Positions 18,819 through 28,001 are shown, counted from the first letter of the stretch. The stretch: 64,000 nt of DNA from Pseudomonas pseudonitroreducens (GCF_021603645.1 NZ_BQHJ01000008.1:1-64000), one strand, 5' to 3'. The notes: generated by a model not told the origin, from the letters alone. A program made the numbers and translations.

Positions 18819-19175
18819 TTGGAACTGTTCAAGGAATTCACCTTCGAATCCGCCCACCGCCTGCCCCACGTCCCCGCCGGGCACCAGTGCGGCCGCCTGC
18901 ATGGCCACTCCTTCCGGGCCGCCATCTACATCGAGGGCGAGGTCGATCCGCATACCGGCTGGATTCGTGACTTCGCCGAGATCAAGCAGATCTTCAAGCC
19001 GATCTACGACCAGCTCGACCACAACTACCTGAACGATATCCCCGGCCTGGAAAACCCCACCAGCGAGAACCTCTGCCGCTGGATCTGGCAACAGCTCAAG
19101 CCGCTGCTGCCGGAACTGTCCAAGGTTCGCGTGCACGAGACCTGCACCAGCGGTTGCGAATACCGCGGCGACTGA
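18819..19175 (+). CDS. queD: 6-carboxytetrahydropterin synthase QueD
   Basis: A 118-aa enzyme of the 6-pyruvoyl-tetrahydropterin synthase family, converting dihydroneopterin triphosphate to 6-carboxytetrahydropterin in queuosine/7-deazaguanine synthesis. The zinc ligands are His13, His28 and His30 ([15 protein letters not shown]), with Cys24 as catalytic Cys. Further family motifs are [25 protein letters not shown] and [14 protein letters not shown] chose the TTG at 18819 ([11 protein letters not shown]) because it gives the family length; an in-frame upstream ATG at 18759 would add 20 non-conserved residues. It corresponds to PA2666, which in P. aeruginosa lies directly after fhpR. Confidence 0.93.
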   Translation: MELFKEFTFESAHRLPHVPAGHQCGRLHGHSFRAAIYIEGEVDPHTGWIRDFAEIKQIFKPIYDQLDHNYLNDIPGLENPTSENLCRWIWQQLKPLLPELSKVRVHETCTSGCEYRGD

Positions 19176-19193
19176 TGCGCCCGCAGGAACAGG

Positions 19194-19219
19194 AAAGGCC
19201 GGCATTCGCCGGCCTTTTT
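19194..19219. terminator. Bidirectional terminator between queD and polB
   Basis: AAAGGCCGGC-ATTC-GCCGGCCTTT forms a stable hairpin with T-runs on both sides. It lies 19 bp after the queD stop and 5 bp beyond the polB stop, so it can end transcription from both convergent genes. Confidence 0.9.
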
Positions 19220-19223
19220 CGTT

Positions 19224-21584
19224 TCAGAACAGCCCCAATTGCCGGTCTACCAGCGCGCTGAAGTCATCCTCGACGAAGGGCAGGATGGCGTCGGCGATCG
19301 GCTGCAGCTGGCGACTGACATAGTGGTCGTAGTCGATCGGCGAGCTGAGCGTCTCCAGCGGTTCCGGGCCATTGACCGTGATGACGTAGCTGATCCAGCC
19401 GCCGCGCTGATACTGGCGCGGGCGACCCTGGCGCTCGTTGTAGTCGTCGGCGATGCGTGCCGCGCGCACATGGGGCGGCACGTTGCGCTGGTAATCGCCC
19501 AGTTGCCGGCGCAGGCGCTTGCGGAACACCAGCAGGTCATCCTGCTCGCCCGCCAGGGTGCGCCGGACGTAGTCACGCACATAGTCCCGGTATGGCTGCC
19601 GCTGGAAGATGCGCAGGTAGAGTTCCTGCTGGAACTGCTGGGCCAGCGGCGACCAGTCGGTCCGCACGGTCTCCAGCCCCTTGAAGACCATCTCGTCGCT
19701 GCCATCGTCACGCCGTACCAACCCGGCATAGCGCTTCTTGCTGCCCTCCTCCGCGCCGCGGATGGTCGGCATCAGGAAGCGCCGGAAGTGCCGTTCGAAC
19801 TGGATTTCCAGCGCGCTTTCCAACCCGTACTCCGCCCGCAGGTGCTCGACCCACCACTGGTTGACGTGGCACACCAGTACCTTGCCGATCGTGGCGGCAG
19901 CGTCCTCGTCATGGGCACGGCCGAGCCAGACGAAGGTGGAGTCGGTGTCACCGTAGATCACCCGATGGCCCTGCCCTTCGATCAGCTCACGGGTACGGCG
20001 CATGATCTCGTGGCCGCGCATGGTGATGGACGAGGCCAGGCGCGGGTCGAAGAAGCGGCAGCCACTGGAGCCGAGCACGCCATAGAAGGCATTCATGATG
20101 ATCTTCAGCGCCTGCGACAGTGGCGCATTGCCGTCGCGCTTGGCGGCGTCGCGGCCCTGCCAGACGCGCTCGACGATGGCCGGCAGGCAATGCTGCGTGC
20201 GGGAAAATCGGCCGCCGCGGAAGCCGGGGATCGAGGCCTCGTCGGACGGGTCGCTCAAGCCTTCCACCAGCCCTACGGGGTCAATCAGGAAGGTACGGAT
20301 GATCGACGGGTACAGGCTCTTGTAGTCCAGCACCAGCACCGATTCGTAGAGTCCCGGCCGCGAATCCATGACGAAACCGCCCGGGCTGGCCTCCGGCGCC
20401 CTGCCGCCAAGGTTCGGCGCGACGTAGCCCAACCGGTGCATCGGCGGCAGGTACAGGTGGGTGAAGGCTGCCACCGAACCACCACTGCGGTCGGCCGGCA
20501 GCCCGGTGACACTGGCGCGCTCCAGCAGGAAGTCGAGGATGCGGGTCTTCTCGAAGATGCGCGTGACCAGCTCGCAGTCCTTGAGGTTGTATTTCGCCAG
20601 CGCCGGCTTGTCCTCGGCGAAGCGACGGTCGATCTCGGCCATGCGGTCGTAGGGGTTGTCGATGGCCTTGCCCTCGCCCAGCAGTTGCTGCGCGACGCTT
20701 TCCAGGCTGAACGAGGGGAAACTCCAGAACGCCGAACGCAAGGCTTCGATGCCGTCGATGATCAACCGGCCAGCCGCCGCGGCGAAGAAGTGATTGGACG
20801 AGGCATGTTGCCGCCAGCCCATTTCGTCGCCGCCACGGCCCAGGCGCAAGGGTATTTCCAGGCGTTTGGCGTGTTCCTGCAACACGCGCAGGTCGAACTG
20901 CACCAGGTTCCAGCCGATGATGGCGTCCGGATCGTGCTCGGCCAGCCACTGGTTCAGGCGCTCCAGCAGCGCGGCGCGACTGTCGCAGTACTCCAGTTCG
21001 AAATCGCGTTCGCCATCGATGCCATTGGCGGGGCCGAGCATGTACACCTGGCGCTGGCCGCAGCCTTCCAGGGCGATGGAATAGAGGTCGCCACGGATGT
21101 TGGTCTCGATGTCCAGCGAGGCCAGTTTCAGCCTTGGCCGGTACTCCGGCGCGGGCCGCAGTTGCGCCGTGAGGATACTGCCACCCGCGCCTGGCTCACC
21201 GTTGAAGGCCACCGGCGCGGTGATGAAGCGTTCCATCAGGTAGCGTTCGGGCGGTCGGATATCTGCCTCGAACACTTCGACACCCGCTTCACGCAGCTTT
21301 TTCTCGAGGTTCATCAGTTGGCGGTGCTGCTGGCAGTACAAGCCCAGCACCGGGCGCTGCTGGAAGTCGCGCAGGCCCAGCGGGCGCAGTTCCGCGCCGC
21401 GCTCGCCAGCCAGGAGCTTCTCGGCACGCACGCGCTGTTCGGCCGGCACGAAGGCCACCGAGCTCTGCGGCGGCAACAGCACATGCCGGGGCCCCTCATC
21501 GGTGGCCAGCCAGAAGCCCACCTCGGTGCCTTCGGGCGTATCCCGCCAATGTCGGGTCAGGACGAAACCCTGCCTTGCCTCCAC
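19224..21584 (-). CDS. polB: DNA polymerase II (family B)
   Basis: A 786-aa replicative-type repair polymerase with 3'-5' proofreading, used for translesion synthesis and restart. Exonuclease motifs are SLDIETNIRGD (Exo I), GWNLVQFDL (Exo II) and YNLKDCELV (Exo III). Polymerase motifs are VLDYKSLYPSIIR (A), KIIMNAFYGVLGSSGCRFF (B) and VIYGDTDSTFVWL (C), with KKRYAGL downstream, all intact. Length matches E. coli Pol II (783 aa). The start is GTG at 21584, about 150 bp from the divergent mltA. In E. coli polB is SOS-induced, but I see no LexA box upstream here. It is convergent with queD. Confidence 0.96.
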   Translation of the reverse strand: MEARQGFVLTRHWRDTPEGTEVGFWLATDEGPRHVLLPPQSSVAFVPAEQRVRAEKLLAGERGAELRPLGLRDFQQRPVLGLYCQQHRQLMNLEKKLREAGVEVFEADIRPPERYLMERFITAPVAFNGEPGAGGSILTAQLRPAPEYRPRLKLASLDIETNIRGDLYSIALEGCGQRQVYMLGPANGIDGERDFELEYCDSRAALLERLNQWLAEHDPDAIIGWNLVQFDLRVLQEHAKRLEIPLRLGRGGDEMGWRQHASSNHFFAAAAGRLIIDGIEALRSAFWSFPSFSLESVAQQLLGEGKAIDNPYDRMAEIDRRFAEDKPALAKYNLKDCELVTRIFEKTRILDFLLERASVTGLPADRSGGSVAAFTHLYLPPMHRLGYVAPNLGGRAPEASPGGFVMDSRPGLYESVLVLDYKSLYPSIIRTFLIDPVGLVEGLSDPSDEASIPGFRGGRFSRTQHCLPAIVERVWQGRDAAKRDGNAPLSQALKIIMNAFYGVLGSSGCRFFDPRLASSITMRGHEIMRRTRELIEGQGHRVIYGDTDSTFVWLGRAHDEDAAATIGKVLVCHVNQWWVEHLRAEYGLESALEIQFERHFRRFLMPTIRGAEEGSKKRYAGLVRRDDGSDEMVFKGLETVRTDWSPLAQQFQQELYLRIFQRQPYRDYVRDYVRRTLAGEQDDLLVFRKRLRRQLGDYQRNVPPHVRAARIADDYNERQGRPRQYQRGGWISYVITVNGPEPLETLSSPIDYDHYVSRQLQPIADAILPFVEDDFSALVDRQLGLF

Positions 21585-21735
21585 GCTCTAACCACTCGTC
21601 TGTCGAATCAGAGCGTCATTCTACCGGTCCGCCCGCGGATTCGTTGCAAGGCGTGTAAATCCGACCGATGCGTTTGACGCACGCCCCGCGTCTGCCCAAG
21701 CTAGCGGGCTTTCGTTTGCCTGCCAGGACTCGCCC

Positions 21736-22887
21736 GTGACCGATTCGCCCCGCCACTGGACCCGCCCTCTCCTCGCCACCCTGTGTTTCGCCACGCTGCT
21801 CTCGGGCTGCGGCCTGTTCGGCAAAAAGCCCGAAGAGGCCCAGGCGCCCACCTATTCGAAGGCCGCCTGGACGGACCTGCCGCAGACTGCCGACAGCGAC
21901 GTGCTGCAAGGCTTCAGCGCCTGGCGCTCGGCCTGTGCCGTGCGCCTGAAGAAAGATGACACCTGGGCCGCGACCTGCGCCGACGCCGCCAGCGTGCCGG
22001 CCTCCGCCCCGGCAATCCGCCAGTTCATGCAAGCCCACCTGCAGCCCTACCAGCTGCGATCCGCCGAGGGCAGCAGGAACGGCCTGATCACCGGCTACTA
22101 CGAGCCGGTCTACCGTGGCAGCCAGCAGCGCGACGCCCAGCACACCGTACCGGTCTACGGCGTGCCGAAGGACCTGATCACCGTTGCGCTGGACAGCGTC
22201 TACCCGGAACTCAAGGGCAAGCGCCTGCGCGGCAAACTCGAAGGCAACACGCTGGTGCCCTATGCCGATGCCGCCGGCATCCGCCGCGACGGCGTGAATG
22301 CGCCGGTTCTGGCCTGGCTGCCCGATCAGATGGACCTGCAGTTCCTGCAGATCCAGGGTTCCGGCCGGGTACAGCTGGCCTCCGGCCGCCAACTGCGCCT
22401 GGGCTACGCCGAGCAGAATGGCCGCCCGTACAAGCCGGTGGGCCGCTGGCTGGTGGAACAGGGCGAGCTGAGCAAGGAAGAAGTCAGCATGGCGCGCATC
22501 CGCGACTGGGCCCGCGCCCACCCGCAGCGCGTCGACGAGCTACTGGCGAGCAACCCCAGCTACGTGTTCTTCAGCCAGCGCCCAGACAGCAACGAAGGTC
22601 CGCGCGGTTCACTTAACGTGCCGCTGACGCCAGGCTACAGCGTGGCCATCGACCGTAAGGTGATCCCGCTGGGCAGCCTGATGTGGCTTTCCACCACCCG
22701 CCCGGACGGCGCACCGGTGGTTCGCCCGGTGGCTGCCCAGGACACCGGTGGCGCCATCGTCGGCGAAGTGCGCGCGGACCTGTTCTGGGGAACCGGCGAC
22801 GCCGCCGGCGAGCTGGCCGGGCACATGAAGCAGGATGGCCAGCTGTGGCTGCTCTGGCCGAAGGACAAGGCGCTACCGGGGGCGTGA
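21736..22887 (+). CDS. mltA: Membrane-bound lytic murein transglycosylase A
   Basis: A 383-aa outer-membrane lipoprotein that cleaves the MurNAc-GlcNAc bond of peptidoglycan, forming 1,6-anhydroMurNAc. The lipobox is LLSGC (Cys at about 26). The MltA domain has LITGYYEPVYRGS, the conserved LQIQGSGRVQLASGRQLRLGYA block, and the 3D domain with the catalytic aspartate in AQDTGGAIVGEVRADLFWG. The start is GTG at 21736, giving a normal signal peptide. It is divergent from polB. Confidence 0.95.
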   Translation: MTDSPRHWTRPLLATLCFATLLSGCGLFGKKPEEAQAPTYSKAAWTDLPQTADSDVLQGFSAWRSACAVRLKKDDTWAATCADAASVPASAPAIRQFMQAHLQPYQLRSAEGSRNGLITGYYEPVYRGSQQRDAQHTVPVYGVPKDLITVALDSVYPELKGKRLRGKLEGNTLVPYADAAGIRRDGVNAPVLAWLPDQMDLQFLQIQGSGRVQLASGRQLRLGYAEQNGRPYKPVGRWLVEQGELSKEEVSMARIRDWARAHPQRVDELLASNPSYVFFSQRPDSNEGPRGSLNVPLTPGYSVAIDRKVIPLGSLMWLSTTRPDGAPVVRPVAAQDTGGAIVGEVRADLFWGTGDAAGELAGHMKQDGQLWLLWPKDKALPGA

Positions 22888-23140
22888 AGCCTTCGGCCGC
22901 GCGTAGCGTACAACCGTTCGCGGTAGTACGCGGCGCCTGCGCAGCGACGGCGTAACGTCCATCGGCGCATCACGTCGAACCTCATACGTCCTGCGCTACG
23001 GCGAACTTTCAGACAGAGGGAATTCCTACTCGTCCTACAGAGCTCCCTGAATCACCGGCAGCACCGCCAATCGGAAAATGCTCAGCGAATCCAGGCACTG
23101 CCCTGGCTTCGCGACCCTCAACCCGATCGCGGTGACCGCC

Positions 23141-23377
23141 ATGAAGAAAAGCCAGCCTCCCCTCCGCTCACAGCGCCAGCACCGTGGCTGGCCGCTGGAC
23201 TACGACGTGCTCTGCTGGATCGGTGCCATCGCCCTGGTCCTGCTGTTCTTCGGCGTTGATCAGTTCTTCGTGGCGAAATTGCCCGGTACCGGTGTCATCG
23301 AGCACCAGCGCAACGTTCCCCAGCGCGTCGACCTGCCCGCGACCCAGGCGCTCGCCGCAGTCAGTCACCGCCAGTAA
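23141..23377 (+). CDS. Small hypothetical single-span membrane protein
   Basis: A 78-aa protein starting at the ATG at 23141. A basic N-terminus (KKSQPPLRSQRQHRG) is followed by one hydrophobic helix (about 24-43, VLCWIGAIALVLLFFGV) and a soluble tail of about 35 residues, so an inside-out topology is likely. An in-frame upstream start would add 21 residues without membrane or family features. I do not recognise the family. The gene ends 5 bp before the convergent AraC regulator. The 250 bp between mltA and it hold GC-rich imperfect inverted repeats but no gene that I can support. Confidence 0.5.
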   Translation: MKKSQPPLRSQRQHRGWPLDYDVLCWIGAIALVLLFFGVDQFFVAKLPGTGVIEHQRNVPQRVDLPATQALAAVSHRQ

Positions 23378-23382
23378 AGGCT

Positions 23383-24339
23383 TCAGTTGCCCTGGCGGAA
23401 CTGACCTGGCGTCATCCCGCTCCAGCGGCGGAAAGCCTTGGCAAAAGCGCTCTCGTCAGAGAACCCGAGGCGCTCGGCGACCTCGCCCAGCCGCGTGGAT
23501 TCGCGCAGCAGCTGTTCGGCCATGCCGTGCAGCACCTGCTCGCGCAGCAGCTTGAAACTGCTGCCTTCGTCCGCCAGCTTGCGGTTGAGGTGGCGCCCGC
23601 TGAGCTCCAGTTGCTCGGCGACCTTCTCCTTGCCCCAGCGTGGGTTCTGCCGCAGCAACTGCTGCACGCGCGCAGCCAGGCTCTGCGCGCCCAGGCGTTC
23701 CAGCTGCGCATCGGCCAGCGCGCGCAGGTGCTCACGCATCAGCGCATTGGCCTGGATCAGCGGCACGTCGAGATCAGCCACGGCAAACGTCAGGGCATTG
23801 CCGTCGCTCTCGAAGATGACCGGGCACCCGAGCAGCTCCCGGTAACGCGCCGGTTCCCCCCTTGCAGCGTGGCTCAGGGCCACCTGCCGTGGCTTGACGC
23901 GATCGCCAGTGATCCAGCGGGTCAGGTGCACCAGGCTGGCCAGGGCGGCCTCCACACGTTCCTCGCGGCGCACGGCATAGCTTGGCCGATAGACCAGGCG
24001 CACCTGCGAGCCATCCTGCTCGCGCTGGAATTCGCTGCCTTCGGCGATGATCGGGTAGTACTCGAGCAAGGCGTCCAGCGCCTCGCCGTAGTGGTCGCAG
24101 CTCATCAGCAGCGCGCCGACCATGTCCAGGTGCCCGACCTGCAGGGCACTGCCCAGGCGCAGGCCCAGCAACGGATCACCCGAGGCGGCACAGATGCTTT
24201 CCCAGAATGCGTCCTGGCGCTGCAAGGGAATGCGCGGTTCGAGGCTCGCCGCCTGCAGATCGGCAGGCACCGGTAGTCCCAGGCGCTGGGCGGCCTGCAG
24301 GATGCCCTGGGCGTAATGGACGGTAATAGTGTGCGGCAT
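23383..24339 (-). CDS. AraC-family transcriptional regulator
   Basis: A 318-aa regulator with an N-terminal arabinose-binding-like ligand domain (PF12625 type, about 15-200, including DPLLGLRLGSALQVGHLDMVG) and a C-terminal double HTH of the AraC type (about 215-315; SGRHLNRKLADEGSSFKLLR and the signature RLGFSDESAFAKAFRRWSGMTPGQFR). It is divergent from the transporter/amidohydrolase operon at 24530-27986 and probably activates it in response to its substrate. Two direct repeats and a palindrome in the spacer are likely operators. The effector is unknown. Confidence 0.88.
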   Translation of the reverse strand: MPHTITVHYAQGILQAAQRLGLPVPADLQAASLEPRIPLQRQDAFWESICAASGDPLLGLRLGSALQVGHLDMVGALLMSCDHYGEALDALLEYYPIIAEGSEFQREQDGSQVRLVYRPSYAVRREERVEAALASLVHLTRWITGDRVKPRQVALSHAARGEPARYRELLGCPVIFESDGNALTFAVADLDVPLIQANALMREHLRALADAQLERLGAQSLAARVQQLLRQNPRWGKEKVAEQLELSGRHLNRKLADEGSSFKLLREQVLHGMAEQLLRESTRLGEVAERLGFSDESAFAKAFRRWSGMTPGQFRQGN

Positions 24340-24370
24340 GGTCCCGAATTAACCGGCGAAGGTCCCGATT
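24340..24370. promoter_or_regulatory. Direct-repeat operator for the AraC regulator
   Basis: GGTCCCGAATT at 24340-24350 and GGTCCCGATT at 24361-24370 are direct repeats spaced 21 bp apart, two helical turns, as is usual for AraC-family sites. The first copy abuts the regulator's own start codon, so autorepression is plausible. Confidence 0.6.
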
Positions 24371-24374
24371 GAGC

Positions 24375-24392
24375 CGTTACCGGGCGGTAACG
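24375..24392. promoter_or_regulatory. Palindrome CGTTACCG-GG-CGGTAACG
   Basis: A perfect 8+2+8 palindrome in the spacer between the AraC regulator and the divergent operon, 4 bp after the second direct repeat. It may bind a second, dimeric regulator or form part of the promoter control. No function is known. Confidence 0.5.
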
Positions 24393-24529
24393 CTGCCCTA
24401 TGCTTGCCAATTACAACGATAAATACAAACAAGAGTCGCCTTGCATGCCCAATCCAACCGGAGCCGCGCCCGTGCCGCCGGCTGCATTCCGTTCGTCATT
24501 CCCCACCTTCACGCTGTGGGGGAACGGTA

Positions 24530-25456
24530 ATGCCTGAAGTCCATCTCGAATTCTCCGGCGGCTCGATGATCGCGCTGAACGCCATCATCGCCCTGATGAT
24601 GTTCGGCGTCTCGCTGGAACTGCGCCGCGACGACTTCACCCGCATCCTGCGCCAGCCCAAGGCTCCAGTGATCGGCATGCTGGTGCAATTCCTGCTGCTG
24701 CCCGCCGCCACCTGCCTGCTGACCATCCTCCTGCCCATCGACCCGGAACTGGCGCTGGGCATGCTCCTGGTCGCCACCTGCCCCAGCGGCACCTTCTCCA
24801 ACATCATGACCTGGATGGCCCGCGGCAACGTTGCCGTGTCAGCCAGCGTCACGGCGGTGTCAGGCCTCAGCGCCGGCCTCTTCACGCCGCTGAACTTCGC
24901 CCTCTACGCCGGCCTCAACCCGGCGACCCGCGATCGCCTCACGCAGATCCACATCGACCCGCTGGAACTGGTGGGCGTGGTGGTACTGGTGCTGATCCTG
25001 CCGATGCTGCTGGGCATGGCCCTGGGCAAGCACAAACCACAGCTGGCGCGGCGCCTGGAAAAGCCCATGCGGCAATTGTCGCTGCTGGTGATGCTGGGCT
25101 TCGTCGGCATGGCCTTCGCCAAGAACTTCCAGCAGTTCATCGCCTACTTCCACCTGTTCTTCTGGCTGGTGCTGCTGCTCAACGGCACCGCGCTGCTGCT
25201 CGGTTACACCTGCGCACGACTGTGGAAGCTGCCGGACGCCGACGTGCGCGCCGTGACCCTGGAAAGCGGCATCCACAATTCCGCGCTGGGCATGGCGCTG
25301 ATCCTCACCTTCTTCCCGCAGGCCGGCGGCATGCTGCTGATCGCGGCCTTCTGGGGTTGCTGGCAGCTGTTCTCCGGCTTGCTCCTGGCGCAATGGTGGG
25401 CCCGCCGCGAGCCGCGTGACAGTGGTGTCGCGGCAGCGCACGGAGCAGGCCGGTGA
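24530..25456 (+). CDS. Bile acid:sodium symporter (BASS) family transporter
   Basis: A 308-aa inner-membrane transporter with about 9-10 hydrophobic segments. It resembles the SBF/BASS family: an N-terminal half with FGVSLELRRDDFTRILRQPK and ATCPSGTFSNIMTWMARGNVAVS (the family's CPGGxxSN-type motif), and a C-terminal half with VTLESGIHNSALGMALI. BASS proteins move organic anions with sodium. The ATG at 24530 was preferred to an upstream start because the extra 42 residues are hydrophilic and unlike the family. It is the first gene of a three-gene operon in which each gene overlaps the next by 4 bp. The substrate is unknown. Confidence 0.85.
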   Translation: MPEVHLEFSGGSMIALNAIIALMMFGVSLELRRDDFTRILRQPKAPVIGMLVQFLLLPAATCLLTILLPIDPELALGMLLVATCPSGTFSNIMTWMARGNVAVSASVTAVSGLSAGLFTPLNFALYAGLNPATRDRLTQIHIDPLELVGVVVLVLILPMLLGMALGKHKPQLARRLEKPMRQLSLLVMLGFVGMAFAKNFQQFIAYFHLFFWLVLLLNGTALLLGYTCARLWKLPDADVRAVTLESGIHNSALGMALILTFFPQAGGMLLIAAFWGCWQLFSGLLLAQWWARREPRDSGVAAAHGAGR

Positions 25457-26196
25457 ACGCCCCCGCTATCGCCCTCGGCGGTTTCATCCTGCTGGCCTAC
25501 ACCCTGGAAGCCATCACCGGCTTCGGCAGCGTGGTGATCGCCCTGTCGCTCGGCGCGCTGCTGCTGCCCATCGAGACGCTGCTGCCGGTGCTGGTGCCGC
25601 TGAACATCGGCATGACCGGCTACCTGTGCTGGCGCCACCATCGCCTGATCGATACCCACCTGCTGCTGCGCACCGTGCTGCCGGGCATGCTGGTCGGCAT
25701 GCTGATCGGCTACCTGCTGTTGCCGCACCTGGACCCACTCCCCCTGAAGCGCGGCCTCGGCGTGCTGATCCTGTGGTTCGCCGGGCGTGAACTGTGGCGG
25801 CTGCGCGCTGGCGCGCCGACACGCGCACAGACACCGAACTGGGTGGTACGCCTGGCCACTGGCGCCGCAGGCATCTGCCACGGCCTGTTCGCCTCGGGCG
25901 GCCCTCTGCTGGTCTATGCCCTGGCGACTCGATCGCTGGACAAGACCCGCCTGCGCGCGACCCTGGTCTGCGTCTGGTTCACCCTCAACGGCCTGCTGAC
26001 CCTGGCTTTCCTTTTCGACGGCCGCCTGCGCCCGGCGCTACCCCAGGTGCTCGCCTACGCCCCCCTGCTGCTGCTCGGCGTGTGGCTCGGCGAGCGCCTG
26101 CACCAGCGCTTCGAGGAACGCCACTTCCGCCTCGCCATCCACTGCCTGCTGCTGGTCAGCGGCGTCCTCCTGCTGTCGCCCTGGAGTCTCCTGTGA
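25453..26196 (+). CDS. TauE/SafE-family membrane permease
   Basis: A 247-aa polytopic membrane protein of the sulfite exporter TauE/SafE (DUF81) family. It has an N-terminal GFGSVVIALSLGALLLPIETLLPVLVP segment and the repeated internal GICHGLFASGGPLLVYALA segment that matches the family's GxGGG region. Members export sulfite, sulfoacetate or other small organic anions. The start is GTG at 25453, overlapping the BASS gene stop (GTGA), and the same overlap joins it to the amidohydrolase gene. It is probably the exporter or second transporter for the compound handled by the operon. Confidence 0.82.
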   Translation: MNAPAIALGGFILLAYTLEAITGFGSVVIALSLGALLLPIETLLPVLVPLNIGMTGYLCWRHHRLIDTHLLLRTVLPGMLVGMLIGYLLLPHLDPLPLKRGLGVLILWFAGRELWRLRAGAPTRAQTPNWVVRLATGAAGICHGLFASGGPLLVYALATRSLDKTRLRATLVCVWFTLNGLLTLAFLFDGRLRPALPQVLAYAPLLLLGVWLGERLHQRFEERHFRLAIHCLLLVSGVLLLSPWSLL

Positions 26197-27986
26197 GCTA
26201 CGACATCATCATCAAGAACGGCCTCTACTTCGACGGCAGCGACGCCCCCGGCAGCCTGCGCCACGTTGGCATCAAGGACGGTCGGATCGACACCCTGAGC
26301 GTCAGCCCGCTGGACGAAAACGGCTGCGCAGAAGTCATCGACGCCAGCGGCCGCTGGGTCACCCCGGGCTTCCTGGAGATCCACTCGCACTACGACGCCG
26401 AAGCCATCGCCGCCCCGGCGCTGAAGGAATCGGTGCGCCACGGTGTGACCACCGTGTCCGTCGGCTCCTGCTCGATCAGCATGGTGCTGGGCGAGGCCGA
26501 GGACTGTTCCGACCTGTTCACCCGCGTGGAAGCCGTGCCGCGCGAGCAGGTGCTGCCGATCCTGCGCGACAAGCGCACCTGGAAGGACGCCAAGGGCTAT
26601 CGCGCCTTCTACGACCAGCAGCCGCTGGGGCCGAACCTTTGCTCGTTCCTCGGCCACTCCGAGCTGCGCGTCACGGTGATGGGCCTGCAGCGCGCCATCA
26701 GCGGAGCCAAGCCCAGCGAAGCCGAACTGCAACGCATGGAAGAACTGCTGGAGCAGGCGCTGGATGCCGGCTGTTTCGGCCTTTCGGTGATGACCACGCG
26801 CCTGGACAAGATGGATGGCGACCGCGCCTGGTCCAGCCCGCTGCCTTCTACCTTCGCCAGCTGGAAGGAGTTCTCCCGCCTGTTCGCCGTGCTGCGCCGG
26901 CGCAACGCGCTGATGCAGGGCGCGCCCAACGCGGTCACCAAGATCAACGTGTTCGCCTTCCTCTACCAGGCCCACGGCTGGTTCCGCCGGCCGCTGAAGT
27001 GCTCGATGCTCACCGCGCTGGATCTCAAGTCGCAGCCGTTCATGCACCGCATCACCCGTGCCTCGGGCTGGGTCGCCAACCGCCTGCTGCGCGGCCGCTA
27101 CCGCTGGCAGACCCTGCCGGCGCCTTTCGTGGTGCGCATCGAGGGGCTGAACATGAACGGCTTCGAGGAGTTCGGCGCCGGCGAAGTGCTGCGCGACATC
27201 AAGGACCCGGAAGAGCTCTACACGCGCATCCAGGACCCGGCCTTCCGCGAGCGCTTCAAGAAAGACATCAAGGCCACCCTCAGCCTCGGCCTGTGGCACC
27301 GCAACCTGTCCGACTGCTGGGTGCGCGAGTGCCCCGACGCCTCGCTGGTCGGGCGCAATTTCGAGGACATCGGCCGCGAGCGCGGGCTGGACCCGGTGGA
27401 CGCCTTCTTCGAGCTGGCCGGCCAGTACCGCAATGACCTCAAGTGGACCACCTGCTACGGCAACCACCGCCCGGAGATCATGGGCAAGCTGCTGGCCAGC
27501 CCCTGGACCCAGCCGGGCTTCGCCGACTCCGGTGCGCACCTGGCCTCCCACGCCCAGTACAACTTCCCGCTGCGCATGCTCAAGTACGTGCGCGATGCCG
27601 AACTGGCCGGGCGCAGCTTCATGGATACCGGCCGTGCGGTGCACCGCCTGACCGGCGAGCTGGCGGATTTCGCCGGGATCGACGCCGGCTACATCCGCGT
27701 CGGCGACCGTGCTGACCTGGTGGTGGTCAACCCGGCCGGGCTGACCGACGAGCTGGACGACGTCTGCGAGGCACCGATGGAAGTGATCGGCCTGACGCGG
27801 CTGGTGAAGCGCAACGACGATGCGGTGGAGGCCACGCTGATCAATGGCCGCGTGGCGTATCGGCGTGAAAGCGGCTTCCCCGAAGCGCTGGGCAAGGAAC
27901 GCGTGTTCGGCACGTTCCTGCCAGGGCGCGATGTGCTGAGCAGGCCGCAGGAGGTGTCGGCAGGCAGCCCGGTTTACGGTCGCTGA
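26193..27986 (+). CDS. Amidohydrolase, N-acyl-D-amino-acid deacylase family
   Basis: A 597-aa cytoplasmic metal-dependent amidohydrolase. The N-terminal beta-sandwich strand YDIIIKNGLYFDGSD and the metal motif EIHSHYD (His64, His66) are followed by a TIM-barrel region with GHSELR, the long insert typical of D-aminoacylases, the late ADSGAHLASH motif and a C-terminal DADLVVVNP-like segment (RADLVVVNPAGL). The GTG start at 26193 overlaps the permease stop. A much longer in-frame extension exists upstream but lies inside the permease gene and is rejected. Likely reaction: hydrolysis of an N-acyl or cyclic amide substrate imported by the BASS protein. Confidence 0.85.
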   Translation: MSYDIIIKNGLYFDGSDAPGSLRHVGIKDGRIDTLSVSPLDENGCAEVIDASGRWVTPGFLEIHSHYDAEAIAAPALKESVRHGVTTVSVGSCSISMVLGEAEDCSDLFTRVEAVPREQVLPILRDKRTWKDAKGYRAFYDQQPLGPNLCSFLGHSELRVTVMGLQRAISGAKPSEAELQRMEELLEQALDAGCFGLSVMTTRLDKMDGDRAWSSPLPSTFASWKEFSRLFAVLRRRNALMQGAPNAVTKINVFAFLYQAHGWFRRPLKCSMLTALDLKSQPFMHRITRASGWVANRLLRGRYRWQTLPAPFVVRIEGLNMNGFEEFGAGEVLRDIKDPEELYTRIQDPAFRERFKKDIKATLSLGLWHRNLSDCWVRECPDASLVGRNFEDIGRERGLDPVDAFFELAGQYRNDLKWTTCYGNHRPEIMGKLLASPWTQPGFADSGAHLASHAQYNFPLRMLKYVRDAELAGRSFMDTGRAVHRLTGELADFAGIDAGYIRVGDRADLVVVNPAGLTDELDDVCEAPMEVIGLTRLVKRNDDAVEATLINGRVAYRRESGFPEALGKERVFGTFLPGRDVLSRPQEVSAGSPVYGR

Positions 27987-28001
27987 TCACGGCTGCACCC
28001 T

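Noticed and set aside
19239-21677. An 812-codon plus-strand frame opposite polB
   Set aside because: It is antisense to an intact DNA polymerase II; no family motifs, composition typical of GC-rich shadows.
21585-21735. LexA box for SOS control of polB
   Set aside because: No CTG-N10-CAG motif of the right spacing is present in the polB-mltA spacer.
25794-26192. Long N-terminal extension of the amidohydrolase
   Set aside because: It is out of frame with and entirely inside the TauE-type permease gene; the GTG at 26193 gives the family N-terminus.
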